Shown here: one piece after another, positions 42,633 through 50,652 of the stretch
How positions within the stretch are numbered: the stretch's first letter is position 1
Layout: each line of letters begins with the position of its first letter
NCBI RefSeq assembly: GCF_004959935.1
Contig: NZ_SMYN01000005.1
Location: 1 to 64,000 of the forward strand
From: Falsirhodobacter xinxiangensis
Lineage (GTDB): Bacteria > Pseudomonadota > Alphaproteobacteria > Rhodobacterales > Rhodobacteraceae
Direction: 5' to 3'
Length of the DNA: 64,000 bases
Translations under genes and position numbers: made by a program
Notes under the pieces: generated by a model
The model's database searches: none
What the model was told of the DNA's origin: nothing
What the model saw: the letters and a program-made list of their open reading frames with translations, nothing else

Positions 42633-43550
42633 TCAGAGCCCGAGAGCTTCCTTCACCACCGGCAGGCCTTCTTCGCCGTCCACGGTGGTCACGCCCGCCA
42701 GCCACGGATCGACGGTGCCCGGGTGTTCCTGCAGCCATTGCAGAACGGCGGCGTCCGGTTCCATCCCGTCATCGAGGATCAGACCCATCATCTCGTTCTC
42801 CATCGGCAGGGTGAACATCTGCTGCGACAGAAGCTTGGCCACGTTCGGGCATTCGTCTGCGAAACCCTTGCGGATGACGGTGTTGACGACGCCTTCTTCG
42901 CCGAAGAACTCCTCGCCGCCCTTCAGGTATTTGATGTCATAGGTGGCGTTCATCGGATGCGGCTCCCACGCAAGGAAGGCCACGGCCTGTTCCTGCGGAT
43001 AGAAGCGGCTGACCTGCGCCAGCATCCCCTGTTCCGAGGACTGCACGATCTCCCACCCTTCGAGGATCTGGCCCGGCTGCGTCAGGCTGGTCAGAAACTC
43101 GTTCGCCTCGTTGCCCGGCTCGATGCCATAGACGGTGGATTGCAACTGGTCCTTGAACTTGGGCAGGTCTTCGTAGGTCTGAAGCCCCGCGTCATAAAGA
43201 TAGGTCGGCACGGCGATGTTGTATTTCGTGCCTTCGAGGTTGACCTTCAGCGTCTCGATGCTGCCCGAGTCGAGATAGGGTTGCAGCGCGCCTTGCTGCG
43301 CTGGCATCCAGTTGCCGAGGAACACGTCGATATCGCCCGAATCCATCGAGGCATAGGTGACCGGCACGCCGATGATGTCGACCTCCACGTCATAGCCCAG
43401 TGCTTCGAGGATCTGGCGCGTGGCCGAAGTGGTCGAGGTGATGTCGGTCCAGCCCACATCCGAAAAGGTCACGGCGGTGCATTCGGACTGCGCCAGCGCC
43501 GGGGCGGCAAGGGCCAGAGTGCAGGCCGTGGCGAGGAGGGTTGTCTTCAT
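42633..43550 (-). CDS. choX: Choline/betaine-binding periplasmic protein (ChoX-like)
   Basis: A 305-residue substrate-binding protein of the OpuAC/ProX class. The signal peptide MKTTLLATACTLALAAPALA is followed by a mature part with the aromatic segments SDVGWTD, FLGNWMP, VYGIEPG and LAWEPHPMN. Aromatic residues in these positions form the cation-pi box for trimethylammonium groups in ChoX and ProX. Length and segments resemble ChoX of rhizobia, which prefers choline. Two Cys (SECTAV and DECPNV) could form a disulfide. It is first in choXWV, divergent from betI, so BetI probably regulates uptake too. Confidence 0.9.
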   Translation of the reverse strand: MKTTLLATACTLALAAPALAQSECTAVTFSDVGWTDITSTTSATRQILEALGYDVEVDIIGVPVTYASMDSGDIDVFLGNWMPAQQGALQPYLDSGSIETLKVNLEGTKYNIAVPTYLYDAGLQTYEDLPKFKDQLQSTVYGIEPGNEANEFLTSLTQPGQILEGWEIVQSSEQGMLAQVSRFYPQEQAVAFLAWEPHPMNATYDIKYLKGGEEFFGEEGVVNTVIRKGFADECPNVAKLLSQQMFTLPMENEMMGLILDDGMEPDAAVLQWLQEHPGTVDPWLAGVTTVDGEEGLPVVKEALGL

Positions 43551-43577
43551 TGGAATCTCCCTGAGAGTTTTTTGTTG

Positions 43578-43591
43578 ATTGACTGATCAAT
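43578..43591. promoter_or_regulatory. Probable BetI operator
   Basis: A dyad ATTGA-N4-TCAAT lies in the 86-base gap between the divergent choX and betI genes. Arm sequence, length (14 bases) and spacing resemble the BetI site of Escherichia coli. It is placed to repress both directions until choline is present; binding is inferred. Confidence 0.65.
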
Positions 43592-43636
43592 AAACTTCAC
43601 GCTAGGCCCGGCATTGCAAGAAAAATTGGGGGCGCG

Positions 43637-44221
43637 ATGCCGAAACTTGGTATGGAGCCTATTCGAAAGGCAGAGCTTATCAAGGCGACGATCATCGAGA
43701 TCGGCCATCGGCGGAGCCTTGACGTGACGGTGGGGCAGATCGCCAAGCGCGCGGGAATGTCCACCGCGCTGGCCCATCACTATTTCGGCGGCAAGGAAGC
43801 GATCTTTCTGGCCGCGATGCGCCACATCCTGACGCTTTACGGCGCCGAAGTCCGGGACGAGCTGGCCCGGGCCGCCGGGCCCGAGGAACGTCTTGTCGCA
43901 ATCCTTCGGGCCTCCTTCTCGGCGGAGAATTTCCGGCGCGAGATCATCAGCGCCTGGCTGAATTTTTATGTGCTGGCCCAGACCGTGCCGGAGGCAAAGC
44001 GACTGCTGATGATCTATCAGCGACGTCTTCACTCCAATCTGGTGGACTGTCTGCGCCCCATGGCCGGCGCAAGGGCGACTTCGATAGCCGCTGGTGTCGG
44101 TGCTCTGATCGATGGCGTTTACTTGCGGCACGCCTTGGCCGAGGTCAACCCCGATCCCGCCGCATCGGTCGCGCTGGTGCGAAGCCACATCCAATTCGAA
44201 CTGAAGGGAATTCCGAAATGA
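43637..44221 (+). CDS. betI: Choline-responsive repressor BetI
   Basis: A 194-residue TetR-family repressor. The N-terminal helix-turn-helix is [24 protein letters not shown] (about residues 31-54), and the ligand-binding domain fills the rest. The [19 protein letters not shown] start is the canonical BetI N-terminus. BetI represses bet genes and releases DNA when choline binds. The last four bases overlap betB (ATGA), as in a coupled operon. A dyad resembling its site lies upstream. Confidence 0.93.
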   Translation: MPKLGMEPIRKAELIKATIIEIGHRRSLDVTVGQIAKRAGMSTALAHHYFGGKEAIFLAAMRHILTLYGAEVRDELARAAGPEERLVAILRASFSAENFRREIISAWLNFYVLAQTVPEAKRLLMIYQRRLHSNLVDCLRPMAGARATSIAAGVGALIDGVYLRHALAEVNPDPAASVALVRSHIQFELKGIPK

Positions 44222-45651
44222 AGGCGCAACCGCAGGGAAGCCATTTCATCGACGGTGCTTATGTCGAGGACGAGGGCGGTGCGCCCATCGAGGTGATCTT
44301 CCCCGCCACCGGCGAAGTGATCGCGCGGCTGCACGAAGCGACCCCGGCGCTGGTGGACCGCGCCCTTGCATCCGCTGCGCGGGCGCAGAAGACATGGGCG
44401 GCGCTGCGCCCGGTGGATCGCGCCCGCATCCTGCGCCGCGCCGCCGACATCATCCGGGACCGGGGCGACGATCTGGCCCTGCTGGAGACGCTGGACACCG
44501 GCAAGCCCATTCAGGAAACGACGGTGGCCGACTGGCCTTCGGGGGCGGACGCGCTGGAATATTTCGCGGGCCTTGCGCCTTCGGTGACGGGTGAAACCGT
44601 GCCGCTTGGGCAGGACTTCGTCTATACCCTGCGCGAGCCGATTGGCGTCTGCGTCGGGATCGGCGCGTGGAACTATCCCAGCCAGATCGCCTGCTGGAAG
44701 GCCGCGCCCGCGCTGGCGATGGGCAATGCGATGGTGTTCAAACCGTCCGAGACGACGCCGCTCGGCGCGCTGAAGCTGGCCGAGATTCTTGTCGAGGCGG
44801 GGCTGCCGCCGGGGCTGTTCAACGTGGTGCAGGGGTTCGGCAGCGTCGGCGCGGCGCTTGTGACCGATCCGCGCGTGGCAAAGGTGTCGCTGACGGGATC
44901 GGTGCCGACCGGGCGCCGCGTCTATGCCGCCGCCGCCGAAGGCCTGCGTCATGTGACGATGGAGCTTGGCGGCAAATCGCCCCTGATCGTGTTCGAGGAT
45001 GCCGACCTTGATTCGGCGGTCGGCGCGGCGATGCTGGGCAACTTCTATTCCGCGGGGCAGGTCTGTTCCAATGGCACCCGCGTCTTCGTGCAGGCGGGGA
45101 TCAAGGAGGAGTTCCTGTCGCGTCTGAAAGCGCGCGCGGAAAAGATCGTGATGGGCGATCCCCTGGACCCGGCGACGCAGATGGGGCCGCTGGTGTCTGC
45201 CGCGCAGGCCGACAAGGTCATGGCCTATGTCAGCGCTGCGACGGGGCGGCTGGTGACAGGGGGCATGCGCGACGGAAACTTCGTGCAGCCGACCGTGTTC
45301 GCCGATGTGACCGACGACATGCAGCTTGCCTCCGAGGAGGTCTTCGGCCCGGTGATGGCCGTGCTGGATTTCCAGACCGAAGAGGAAGTCGTCGCGCGCG
45401 CCAATGCCACCCAGTTCGGGCTGGCGGCGGGGGTGTTCACGCGCGATCTGGCGCGCGGCCACCGGGTGATCGCGGCGCTGGAGGCGGGAACCTGCTGGAT
45501 CAACGCCTATAACCTGACGCCGGTGGAAAGCCCGTTCGGCGGGGTGAAGATGTCGGGCGTCGGGCGCGAGAATGGGCGCGCGGCGATCGAGCACTATTCG
45601 CAGGTGAAATCCGTCTATGTGGGGATGGGACCAGTCGATGCACCCTACTGA
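44218..45651 (+). CDS. betB: Betaine aldehyde dehydrogenase
   Basis: A 477-residue NAD(P)-dependent aldehyde dehydrogenase converting betaine aldehyde to glycine betaine. Motifs in order: [21 protein letters not shown] with the catalytic Asn (about 155), nucleotide-binding [11 protein letters not shown], the general-base Glu in MELGGKSP (about 246) and the nucleophile Cys in [11 protein letters not shown] (about 283). NFYSAGQVC and [10 protein letters not shown] are the BetB-type segments. It follows betI and overlaps betA by 14 bases. Choline sulfatase (betC), often inserted here, is absent. Confidence 0.94.
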   Translation: MKAQPQGSHFIDGAYVEDEGGAPIEVIFPATGEVIARLHEATPALVDRALASAARAQKTWAALRPVDRARILRRAADIIRDRGDDLALLETLDTGKPIQETTVADWPSGADALEYFAGLAPSVTGETVPLGQDFVYTLREPIGVCVGIGAWNYPSQIACWKAAPALAMGNAMVFKPSETTPLGALKLAEILVEAGLPPGLFNVVQGFGSVGAALVTDPRVAKVSLTGSVPTGRRVYAAAAEGLRHVTMELGGKSPLIVFEDADLDSAVGAAMLGNFYSAGQVCSNGTRVFVQAGIKEEFLSRLKARAEKIVMGDPLDPATQMGPLVSAAQADKVMAYVSAATGRLVTGGMRDGNFVQPTVFADVTDDMQLASEEVFGPVMAVLDFQTEEEVVARANATQFGLAAGVFTRDLARGHRVIAALEAGTCWINAYNLTPVESPFGGVKMSGVGRENGRAAIEHYSQVKSVYVGMGPVDAPY

Positions 45652-47290
45652 TTACGTCATCATCGGCGCGGGGTCGGCGGGCTGCGCCATGGCCTACCGG
45701 CTGGCCGAGGCGGGCAAGACCGTCACCGTCATCGAATATGGCGGCACCGACTGGGGGCCGTTCATCCAGATGCCGGGGGCGCTGTCCTTTCCGATGAACA
45801 TGGCGCGATACGACTGGGGGCTGCATTCGACGCCGCAGCCCAATCTGGGCGGGCGCAGTCTGGTCACGCCGCGCGGCAAGGTGATCGGGGGGTCGTCATC
45901 GATCAACGGCATGGTCTTTGTCCGCGGCCATGCCTGCGATTTCGACCATTGGGCGGATCAGGGGGCGGACGGGTGGTCCTATGCCGATGTGCTGCCCTAT
46001 TATCGCCGGATGGAAAGCTGGCACGGGGGTGGCGCATCCGAATGGCGTGGCGCGGACGGCCCATTGCACATCACGCGAGGGCCACGCCGCAACCCGCTGT
46101 TCAACGCCTTCATCGAGGCGGGGAAGCAGGCGGGATATCCGCTGACCGAGGATTACAACGGCCAGCAGCAGGAAGGCTTCGGTCCGATGGAGGCGACGAT
46201 CTGGAAGGGTCGCCGCTGGTCCGCCGCCAACGCCTATCTGCGGCCCGCGATTCAAACGGGCAAGGTGCGGCTGGTCCGCGCATTGGCCCGGAAGGTCGTG
46301 ATCGAGGACGGCCGCGCCGTGGGGGTCGAGGTCTCTCGTCACGGGCACGTCGAGGTGATCCGGGCGGGGCAGGAGGTCGTCGTCGCCGCGTCGTCGATCA
46401 ACACGCCGAAGATCCTGATGCACTCGGGCATCGGCGATGGGGAGCAGTTGGCGCGGCACAGCATCCCGGCGGTGGCCGACCGTCCGGGCGTGGGCGCGAA
46501 CCTTCAGGACCATCTGGAGGTCTACATGCAGTTCGCGGCGCTGCAACCGATCACGCTGTTCCGCTATTGGAACCTGCCGGGCAAGCTGCGGGTGGGGCTG
46601 CAATGGGTGTCGTTGCATACGGGTCTTGGCGCGTCGAACCAGTTCGAGGCTTGCGGGTTCATCCGGTCGAGCGCGGGGGTGCAATATCCCGACATCCAGT
46701 ATCATTTCCTGCCGCTGGCGGTGCGCTATGACGGCAAGGTGGCGGCGGAAGGGCACGGTTTCCAGGTTCATGTCGGGCCGATGCGGTCGAAATCGCGCGG
46801 GGCGGTGACGCTGGCATCCAGCGATCCCGAAGCCGCGCCGCTGATCGACTTCAACTATATGTCGCATCCGGACGACTGGGCCGAGTTCCGCGCCTGCATC
46901 CGCCTGACGCGCGAGGTCTTCGCCCAGCCTGCCATGGCCGCGCATGTGAAGCACGAGATACAGCCGGGCAGGGGCATCGAGACGGATGCCGAGATCGACG
47001 CCTTCATCCGCGACCATGCCGAAAGCGCCTATCACCCCTGCGGAACGGCACGGATGGGGCGGCGGGACGATCCCATGGCGGTGGTCGATCCCGAATGCCG
47101 GGTCATCGGGGTGGACGGGCTGCGTGTGGCGGACAGCTCGATCTTCCCGAGGGTCACGAATGGCAATCTGAACGCACCGTCGATCATGGTGGGCGAAAAG
47201 GCCGCCGATCACATCCTTGGCCGCGCGATGCTGGCACCGATGAATCAGGAGCCGTGGATAAATCCGGCATGGCAGGTGGCACAGCGTTGA
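45638..47290 (+). CDS. betA: Choline dehydrogenase
   Basis: A 550-residue FAD-dependent GMC oxidoreductase oxidising choline to betaine aldehyde, membrane-associated and feeding electrons to the respiratory chain. The dinucleotide motif [12 protein letters not shown] is at residues 5-16. GMC signatures [20 protein letters not shown] (about 83-102) and the C-terminal HPCGTARMG (catalytic His about 468) are present, with a second active-site Asn in [14 protein letters not shown] 45638 gives the expected start. It is the last gene of betIBA. Confidence 0.95.
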   Translation: MHPTDYVIIGAGSAGCAMAYRLAEAGKTVTVIEYGGTDWGPFIQMPGALSFPMNMARYDWGLHSTPQPNLGGRSLVTPRGKVIGGSSSINGMVFVRGHACDFDHWADQGADGWSYADVLPYYRRMESWHGGGASEWRGADGPLHITRGPRRNPLFNAFIEAGKQAGYPLTEDYNGQQQEGFGPMEATIWKGRRWSAANAYLRPAIQTGKVRLVRALARKVVIEDGRAVGVEVSRHGHVEVIRAGQEVVVAASSINTPKILMHSGIGDGEQLARHSIPAVADRPGVGANLQDHLEVYMQFAALQPITLFRYWNLPGKLRVGLQWVSLHTGLGASNQFEACGFIRSSAGVQYPDIQYHFLPLAVRYDGKVAAEGHGFQVHVGPMRSKSRGAVTLASSDPEAAPLIDFNYMSHPDDWAEFRACIRLTREVFAQPAMAAHVKHEIQPGRGIETDAEIDAFIRDHAESAYHPCGTARMGRRDDPMAVVDPECRVIGVDGLRVADSSIFPRVTNGNLNAPSIMVGEKAADHILGRAMLAPMNQEPWINPAWQVAQR

Positions 47291-47339
47291 TTCGGCGCGG
47301 GAAGCGGATAAACCTTCGGTTGAAATGTCGGAGGGCCGA

Positions 47340-47672
47340 ATGGACGATCCCATCCCCGTGCCGTCGGGACAGACGGTGACGCTGATCGACACGGTCAGCG
47401 ATGCCGCCGGCCCCGCTGGGCTGACGCTGCGCTTCCGCTTTCTTGCGCCGGACCTTGCCGGGGTGGATTTCGATCTGGCAGCCGAAGACATGCGGGCGCT
47501 TTGCGAAAGCTACGCCCTGCCGCGCGTGTCGCAAACCGGACCGACACCACAGCAAATCGTGATTTCGCTGGCGGATATCAGCCTTCCATTCGGTGATTCC
47601 AACCCCGACGCAACCCAGTTTTTCGAGGCTTTCAGCATCGAGGATGACCACTGCATCTGGGAGCCGTTTTAG
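47340..47672 (+). CDS. DUF6497-like hypothetical protein, apparently lacking a signal peptide
   Basis: A 110-residue protein resembling a Rhodobacterales family (DUF6497) of small proteins usually exported. Matching segments are IPVPSGQTVTL at the start, GLTLRFRFLAPDL, MRALCESYALPRV and TQFFEAF with CIWE at the C-terminus. GGAGGG at 47332-47337 supports ATG 47340, so here the protein starts directly at the mature-like region and no signal peptide is encoded. Two Cys residues (ALCESY and DHCIWE) are conserved-looking. Function is unknown. It stands 50 bases after betA on the same strand. Confidence 0.6.
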   Translation: MDDPIPVPSGQTVTLIDTVSDAAGPAGLTLRFRFLAPDLAGVDFDLAAEDMRALCESYALPRVSQTGPTPQQIVISLADISLPFGDSNPDATQFFEAFSIEDDHCIWEPF

Positions 47673-47886
47673 GCAAACCACTATAGATGGTAGGATTTGC
47701 AAAATGATGGCGCCCACCTGATGTAAGCCCGCCACAGGGGCACGGGCCGCTCACATTCCAGTGTCAAACCGTTTCGGATTGGGCTAGGATTCGCACAGGC
47801 CGAACCCGAGCGGTCTGCGCCTCGCAGTGGGGGGCGGCCGCGGAATGGTCTTGCGAGCCGACTTCCCAAGAATACAGGAGAGAAAA

Positions 47887-48012
47887 ATGTCGAAAGTTGT
47901 TTTCGCAATGTGCATGGTTGCTTTCGTTGCCGCTTGCGCAAAGAAAGAAGAAGAAGTCACCTACGTCGAGCCCGTCACGACCGAGCCGGTCTACACTGGC
48001 AAATACAAGTGA
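47887..48012 (+). CDS. Very small lipoprotein
   Basis: A 41-residue protein with a signal peptide and a lipobox (MVAFVAACAKK, Cys at about residue 17), leaving a mature lipoprotein of about 25 residues with an acidic EEE stretch and a Thr/Val/Tyr-rich end. CAGGAGAG precedes ATG 47887 and a strong terminator follows the stop. Its function is unknown; small lipoproteins of this kind are common in Rhodobacterales. The 214-base gap before it contains no other feature I can support. Confidence 0.65.
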   Translation: MSKVVFAMCMVAFVAACAKKEEEVTYVEPVTTEPVYTGKYK

Positions 48013-48016
48013 TTTG

Positions 48017-48058
48017 AAAGGGCGGGTTGCGGGCCTTTGGGCCCGGCCCGCCCTTTTT
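48017..48058 (+). terminator. Rho-independent terminator after the small lipoprotein gene
   Basis: AAAGGGCGGG (48017-48026) pairs with CCCGCCCTTT (48047-48056), with an inner GGGCC/GGCCC-type stem, followed by TT. It is a strong intrinsic terminator. Confidence 0.85.
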
Positions 48059-48084
48059 CTTTCCATCCGGAGGAGGTGCACTTC

Positions 48085-48477
48085 ATGCTGAAGCACCGCG
48101 GCTTTCCCAGCCGCCTGACCGGAACCGACTTCCAGTTCACGATCCGTCGCGCCTCCAAAGAGGGGCCGACCAAGATCATCCGGCGCGAAAGATTCCGTGA
48201 TCGCAAGAGCATGGACCGCGCCGCCGACGAAGGGTTTATGGCCGCACTGTGGTATCAGTTCGGCGAGGAAACATTCGAACGGGGCAACCTTGACGCCGGA
48301 CGCCTGTCCTGGCTGTTCGGGCGCGAAGTCGTTCCTGCCGAGGATCCTTTCGATCCGCAAAGTTACGACGCCTTGATGCGCATCGACCGTGCCAAGGCCG
48401 AGGCATCCTTTCCTGCGGTTTTCGCGGGCGATGTCGAATTGCCCGAAGAAGACGACGACGATGACTGGGACGAGTGA
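48085..48477 (+). CDS. Hypothetical protein with acidic tail
   Basis: A 130-residue protein. The N-terminal half is basic (LKHRGFPSRLTG, KIIRRERFRDRKSMDRAAD), the middle has WYQFGEETFERGNLDAGRLSWLFGRE, and the C-terminus is a run of Asp/Glu (PEEDDDDDWDE). GGAGGAGG at 48069-48076 precedes ATG 48085. I do not recognise the family. The charge asymmetry resembles nucleic-acid or histidine-free chaperone-like small proteins, but this is speculation. It lies between two terminators, so it is probably a single-gene unit. Confidence 0.6.
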   Translation: MLKHRGFPSRLTGTDFQFTIRRASKEGPTKIIRRERFRDRKSMDRAADEGFMAALWYQFGEETFERGNLDAGRLSWLFGREVVPAEDPFDPQSYDALMRIDRAKAEASFPAVFAGDVELPEEDDDDDWDE

Positions 48478-48605
48478 CCGGCATCTGTAACATTCTGGGC
48501 CGGGAACCGCCGATCATCACGGCGGTTCACGTAAATCTCTCTTTTCCCTGCCGACCGTTCGGATAAAATCGCCTCATAATAAAACACGAACGGAGGCCGA
48601 GCATC

Positions 48606-48914
48606 ATGGTCAAAGCGAAATTTCTGGTTCTGGCGGCAGTCATGGCGACGGCGGTTGCCGGCTGCACCGACCCCTATGGCAACAACTATGGCGGCGGCTA
48701 CGGCAATGCTGGCTATGGCAATGCCGGTTACGGCGGCGGTTATGGCGCTGCGAACAGCCCGACCAACAGCGCGGCGATCCGCACGCTGGGCGGCGCGGCG
48801 GCTGGTGCTGTGATCGCGGATGCGACCGGCGGCAGCAAGACGCGCGGCGCGATGATCGGCGCCCTTGCAGGCGGCGTGTCCTGCGGCGTCCCCGGCCTTC
48901 CGGCCTGCCACTGA
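48606..48914 (+). CDS. Glycine-zipper lipoprotein
   Basis: A 102-residue probable lipoprotein: signal peptide with lipobox AVAGC (Cys at about residue 20), a Tyr/Gly/Asn repeat stretch (GNAGYGNAGYGGGYG, about 30-44), then a glycine-zipper segment ([16 protein letters not shown] ... GAMIGALAGGV, about 61-90) that can insert in or pack against a membrane. This is the layout of outer-membrane 17-kDa-antigen-like/OsmB-type lipoproteins. Terminal Cys residues (SCGVPGLPACH) are unusual. The role is unknown; envelope stabilisation is likely. Confidence 0.7.
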   Translation: MVKAKFLVLAAVMATAVAGCTDPYGNNYGGGYGNAGYGNAGYGGGYGAANSPTNSAAIRTLGGAAAGAVIADATGGSKTRGAMIGALAGGVSCGVPGLPACH

Positions 48915-48918
48915 ACCG

Positions 48919-48943
48919 AAAGGCCGCCTTCGGGCGGCCTTTT
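48919..48943. terminator. Rho-independent terminator (TTCG tetraloop)
   Basis: AAAGGCCGCC (48919-48928), TTCG loop, GGCGGCCTTT (48933-48942) and a further T. It serves the lipoprotein gene on + and the DUF4174 gene ending at 48943 on -. Confidence 0.85.
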
Positions 48944-49347
48944 CAATACCGCCCGGCGTCCTCGATCTCTTGACGGCGCAGCGGGAACTTGTCGATGGCG
49001 CGAACGATCTCGCGCACATGCCAAGGCATCGGTTTCCGCAGCGCGACCTTGCCGTCCTTTTCCAGAATCACCAGCGAAAACCCACGCGGGCGCAGCTTTT
49101 CGCGCACGGCGCTGCGGGCGGCGGGGTCCGTGTCGGTGATGATCACGACGTCGCGATCCTCCAGCGACTGCGCATCGCGGGCAAGATAGTCCATCTGCGT
49201 GCGGAAGGCCGGGTCTTCGGCGCTGTCGGCAAAGACGACGACCGGGCGCTTCTGCCACAGATAGTCGTCCAGCGTCACGCCGCTTGCCGGAACTTGGGCC
49301 AATGCCGCCGCTGGCAGCAGCCAAAGGATCATGAACAGAAATTTCAT
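48943..49347 (-). CDS. DUF4174 family secreted protein
   Basis: A 134-residue exported protein: signal peptide MKFLFMILWLLPAAALA, then a thioredoxin-like DUF4174 domain (WQKRPVVVFADSAEDPAFRTQ, about residues 31-51; VVIITDTDPAARS, about 68-80; LRPRGFSLVILEKDGKVALRKP, about 84-105). There is no CxxC, so it is not a classical redox protein. It is conserved and probably periplasmic, with function unknown. It converges on the glycine-zipper gene and shares its terminator. Confidence 0.8.
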   Translation of the reverse strand: MKFLFMILWLLPAAALAQVPASGVTLDDYLWQKRPVVVFADSAEDPAFRTQMDYLARDAQSLEDRDVVIITDTDPAARSAVREKLRPRGFSLVILEKDGKVALRKPMPWHVREIVRAIDKFPLRRQEIEDAGRY

Positions 49348-49394
49348 CGCGCCTCCCAAAGGCAATATAGGGGCGGATGGGGCAGGACCGAAGC

Positions 49395-50078
49395 CTAAGC
49401 CGCCTGCTTGGCGTTGATTTCTTCCCAGGCGGTGTTGATGTCGATCAACCGACGCTCGGCCAGCCGGATCGCTTCGGGCGGAACGCCGCGGGCAATCATC
49501 CGGTCGGGATGGCTTTCGCGCACTGCCTTCTTCCACGCATTGCGCACCTGCGAGATCGGCGCACCGTGATCCACCCCCAGCACGTCATAGGGATCGCGCG
49601 GCGCGCCCGGCACGACGCGGGCCCGGATCGCGCGATGGCAGGCGTCGCCCAGCCCGAAGATACGCGCGACTTCCGTCAGGAAGGCATCCTCGGCCGGGTG
49701 GAAGCCGCCATCGGCGACGGCCACGTGGAACAGCCCTTCAAGGATGTCGATACGCACCTGTTTCTGATGGTCGAACATACGCGCGATCTTGCGGGCGTAA
49801 TGCTCGAACCCGGCGACGTCTTGCCGCGCAAGGTTGAAGACGCGGGCGGCGTTCGCTTCCTCTCCCGGCGGGATGGCGAAGATGCAGCGGAAGGCGGACA
49901 CCTCGGTGCGCGAGACCTCCCCATCCGCCTTTGCCATCTTGGCGCCGAGGCTGATGATCGCGATGGTAAAGGCGACGGACCGTTCGGGGGGGGATTTCAG
50001 GCGACCGAACACATCCGACAGCGACTCGCCGCTGGCCAGCGCCGCAAGGGCCTCGGATATGCGTGTCCAGATCGACAT
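49395..50078 (-). CDS. TerB-DnaJ domain co-chaperone (DjlA-like)
   Basis: A 227-residue protein with a TerB-like helical domain (about residues 32-145, AFTIAIISLGAKMAKADGEVS) and a C-terminal J domain (about 163-222) carrying the HPD motif at 190-192, needed to stimulate DnaK ATPase. DjlA of Escherichia coli has a membrane helix before TerB; here none is evident, so the protein is probably cytosolic. The J-domain start DPYDVLGVDHGAP is normal. It is likely to recruit DnaK to specific clients. Confidence 0.85.
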   Translation of the reverse strand: MSIWTRISEALAALASGESLSDVFGRLKSPPERSVAFTIAIISLGAKMAKADGEVSRTEVSAFRCIFAIPPGEEANAARVFNLARQDVAGFEHYARKIARMFDHQKQVRIDILEGLFHVAVADGGFHPAEDAFLTEVARIFGLGDACHRAIRARVVPGAPRDPYDVLGVDHGAPISQVRNAWKKAVRESHPDRMIARGVPPEAIRLAERRLIDINTAWEEINAKQAA

Positions 50079-50103
50079 TATGCAACCATAGCGCGAACGC
50101 GCC

Positions 50104-50589
50104 CTAAAGAAACTTCTGCATCAGGACCAGATCGAGCCACTGGCCCCATTTGAAGCCCGAACGCGGCACCACCGCCGTGTGCTCATAGCCCAGAGCGGCA
50201 TGGAATGCGAGGCCTTCGGGGTTCTGCGCACTGACGCCGGCGATCATGGAATGCGCGCCCATGGTCCGCGCGTGATCCTCGACCGCCGTCATCAATGCGC
50301 GCCCGATCCCGCGCCCCTTGGCGGCGGGCAGCAACGCGACGGTGTTCTCCATCGTGAAGCGATAGCCGTAACCGCCCCGAAACTGGGCATAGGTGGCAAA
50401 GCCGAGGATGCCGTCCTCTTCCTCGGCCACGAAGAAGGCAAATCCCTGTTCGGGCCGTTCGCGGATCGCTGCTTCCACCTCGGCTGCGGTCTTCTCGATC
50501 TCGGAGAAATTTGCCAGCGAGTCGCGGATCATCGTGTTCCAGACCTCGCGCACCTGCGGGGCATCGGCAAGCGTGGCGTGGCGGATCAT
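50104..50589 (-). CDS. GNAT acetyltransferase, phosphinothricin-acetyltransferase-like
   Basis: A 161-residue GNAT enzyme resembling the PAT/YncA subgroup. Typical parts are MIRHATLADAPQVREVWN, FATYAQFRGGYGYRFTMENTV (about 65-85), the acetyl-CoA loop LPAAKGRGIGRALMTAVEDHA (about 87-107) and a GYEHTAVVPRSGFKWGQWLDLVLMQ C-terminus. Relatives acetylate phosphinothricin, methionine sulfone or other small amines; the substrate here is unknown. It lies 25 bases from the TerB-J gene, same strand. Confidence 0.85.
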   Translation of the reverse strand: MIRHATLADAPQVREVWNTMIRDSLANFSEIEKTAAEVEAAIRERPEQGFAFFVAEEEDGILGFATYAQFRGGYGYRFTMENTVALLPAAKGRGIGRALMTAVEDHARTMGAHSMIAGVSAQNPEGLAFHAALGYEHTAVVPRSGFKWGQWLDLVLMQKFL

Positions 50590-50652
50590 CGGCGGCTCCG
50601 TGGGGAAGGGCGGGGGGCCAATGATTAGGCCCGCCGCCGCGCCGCCGCAAGC

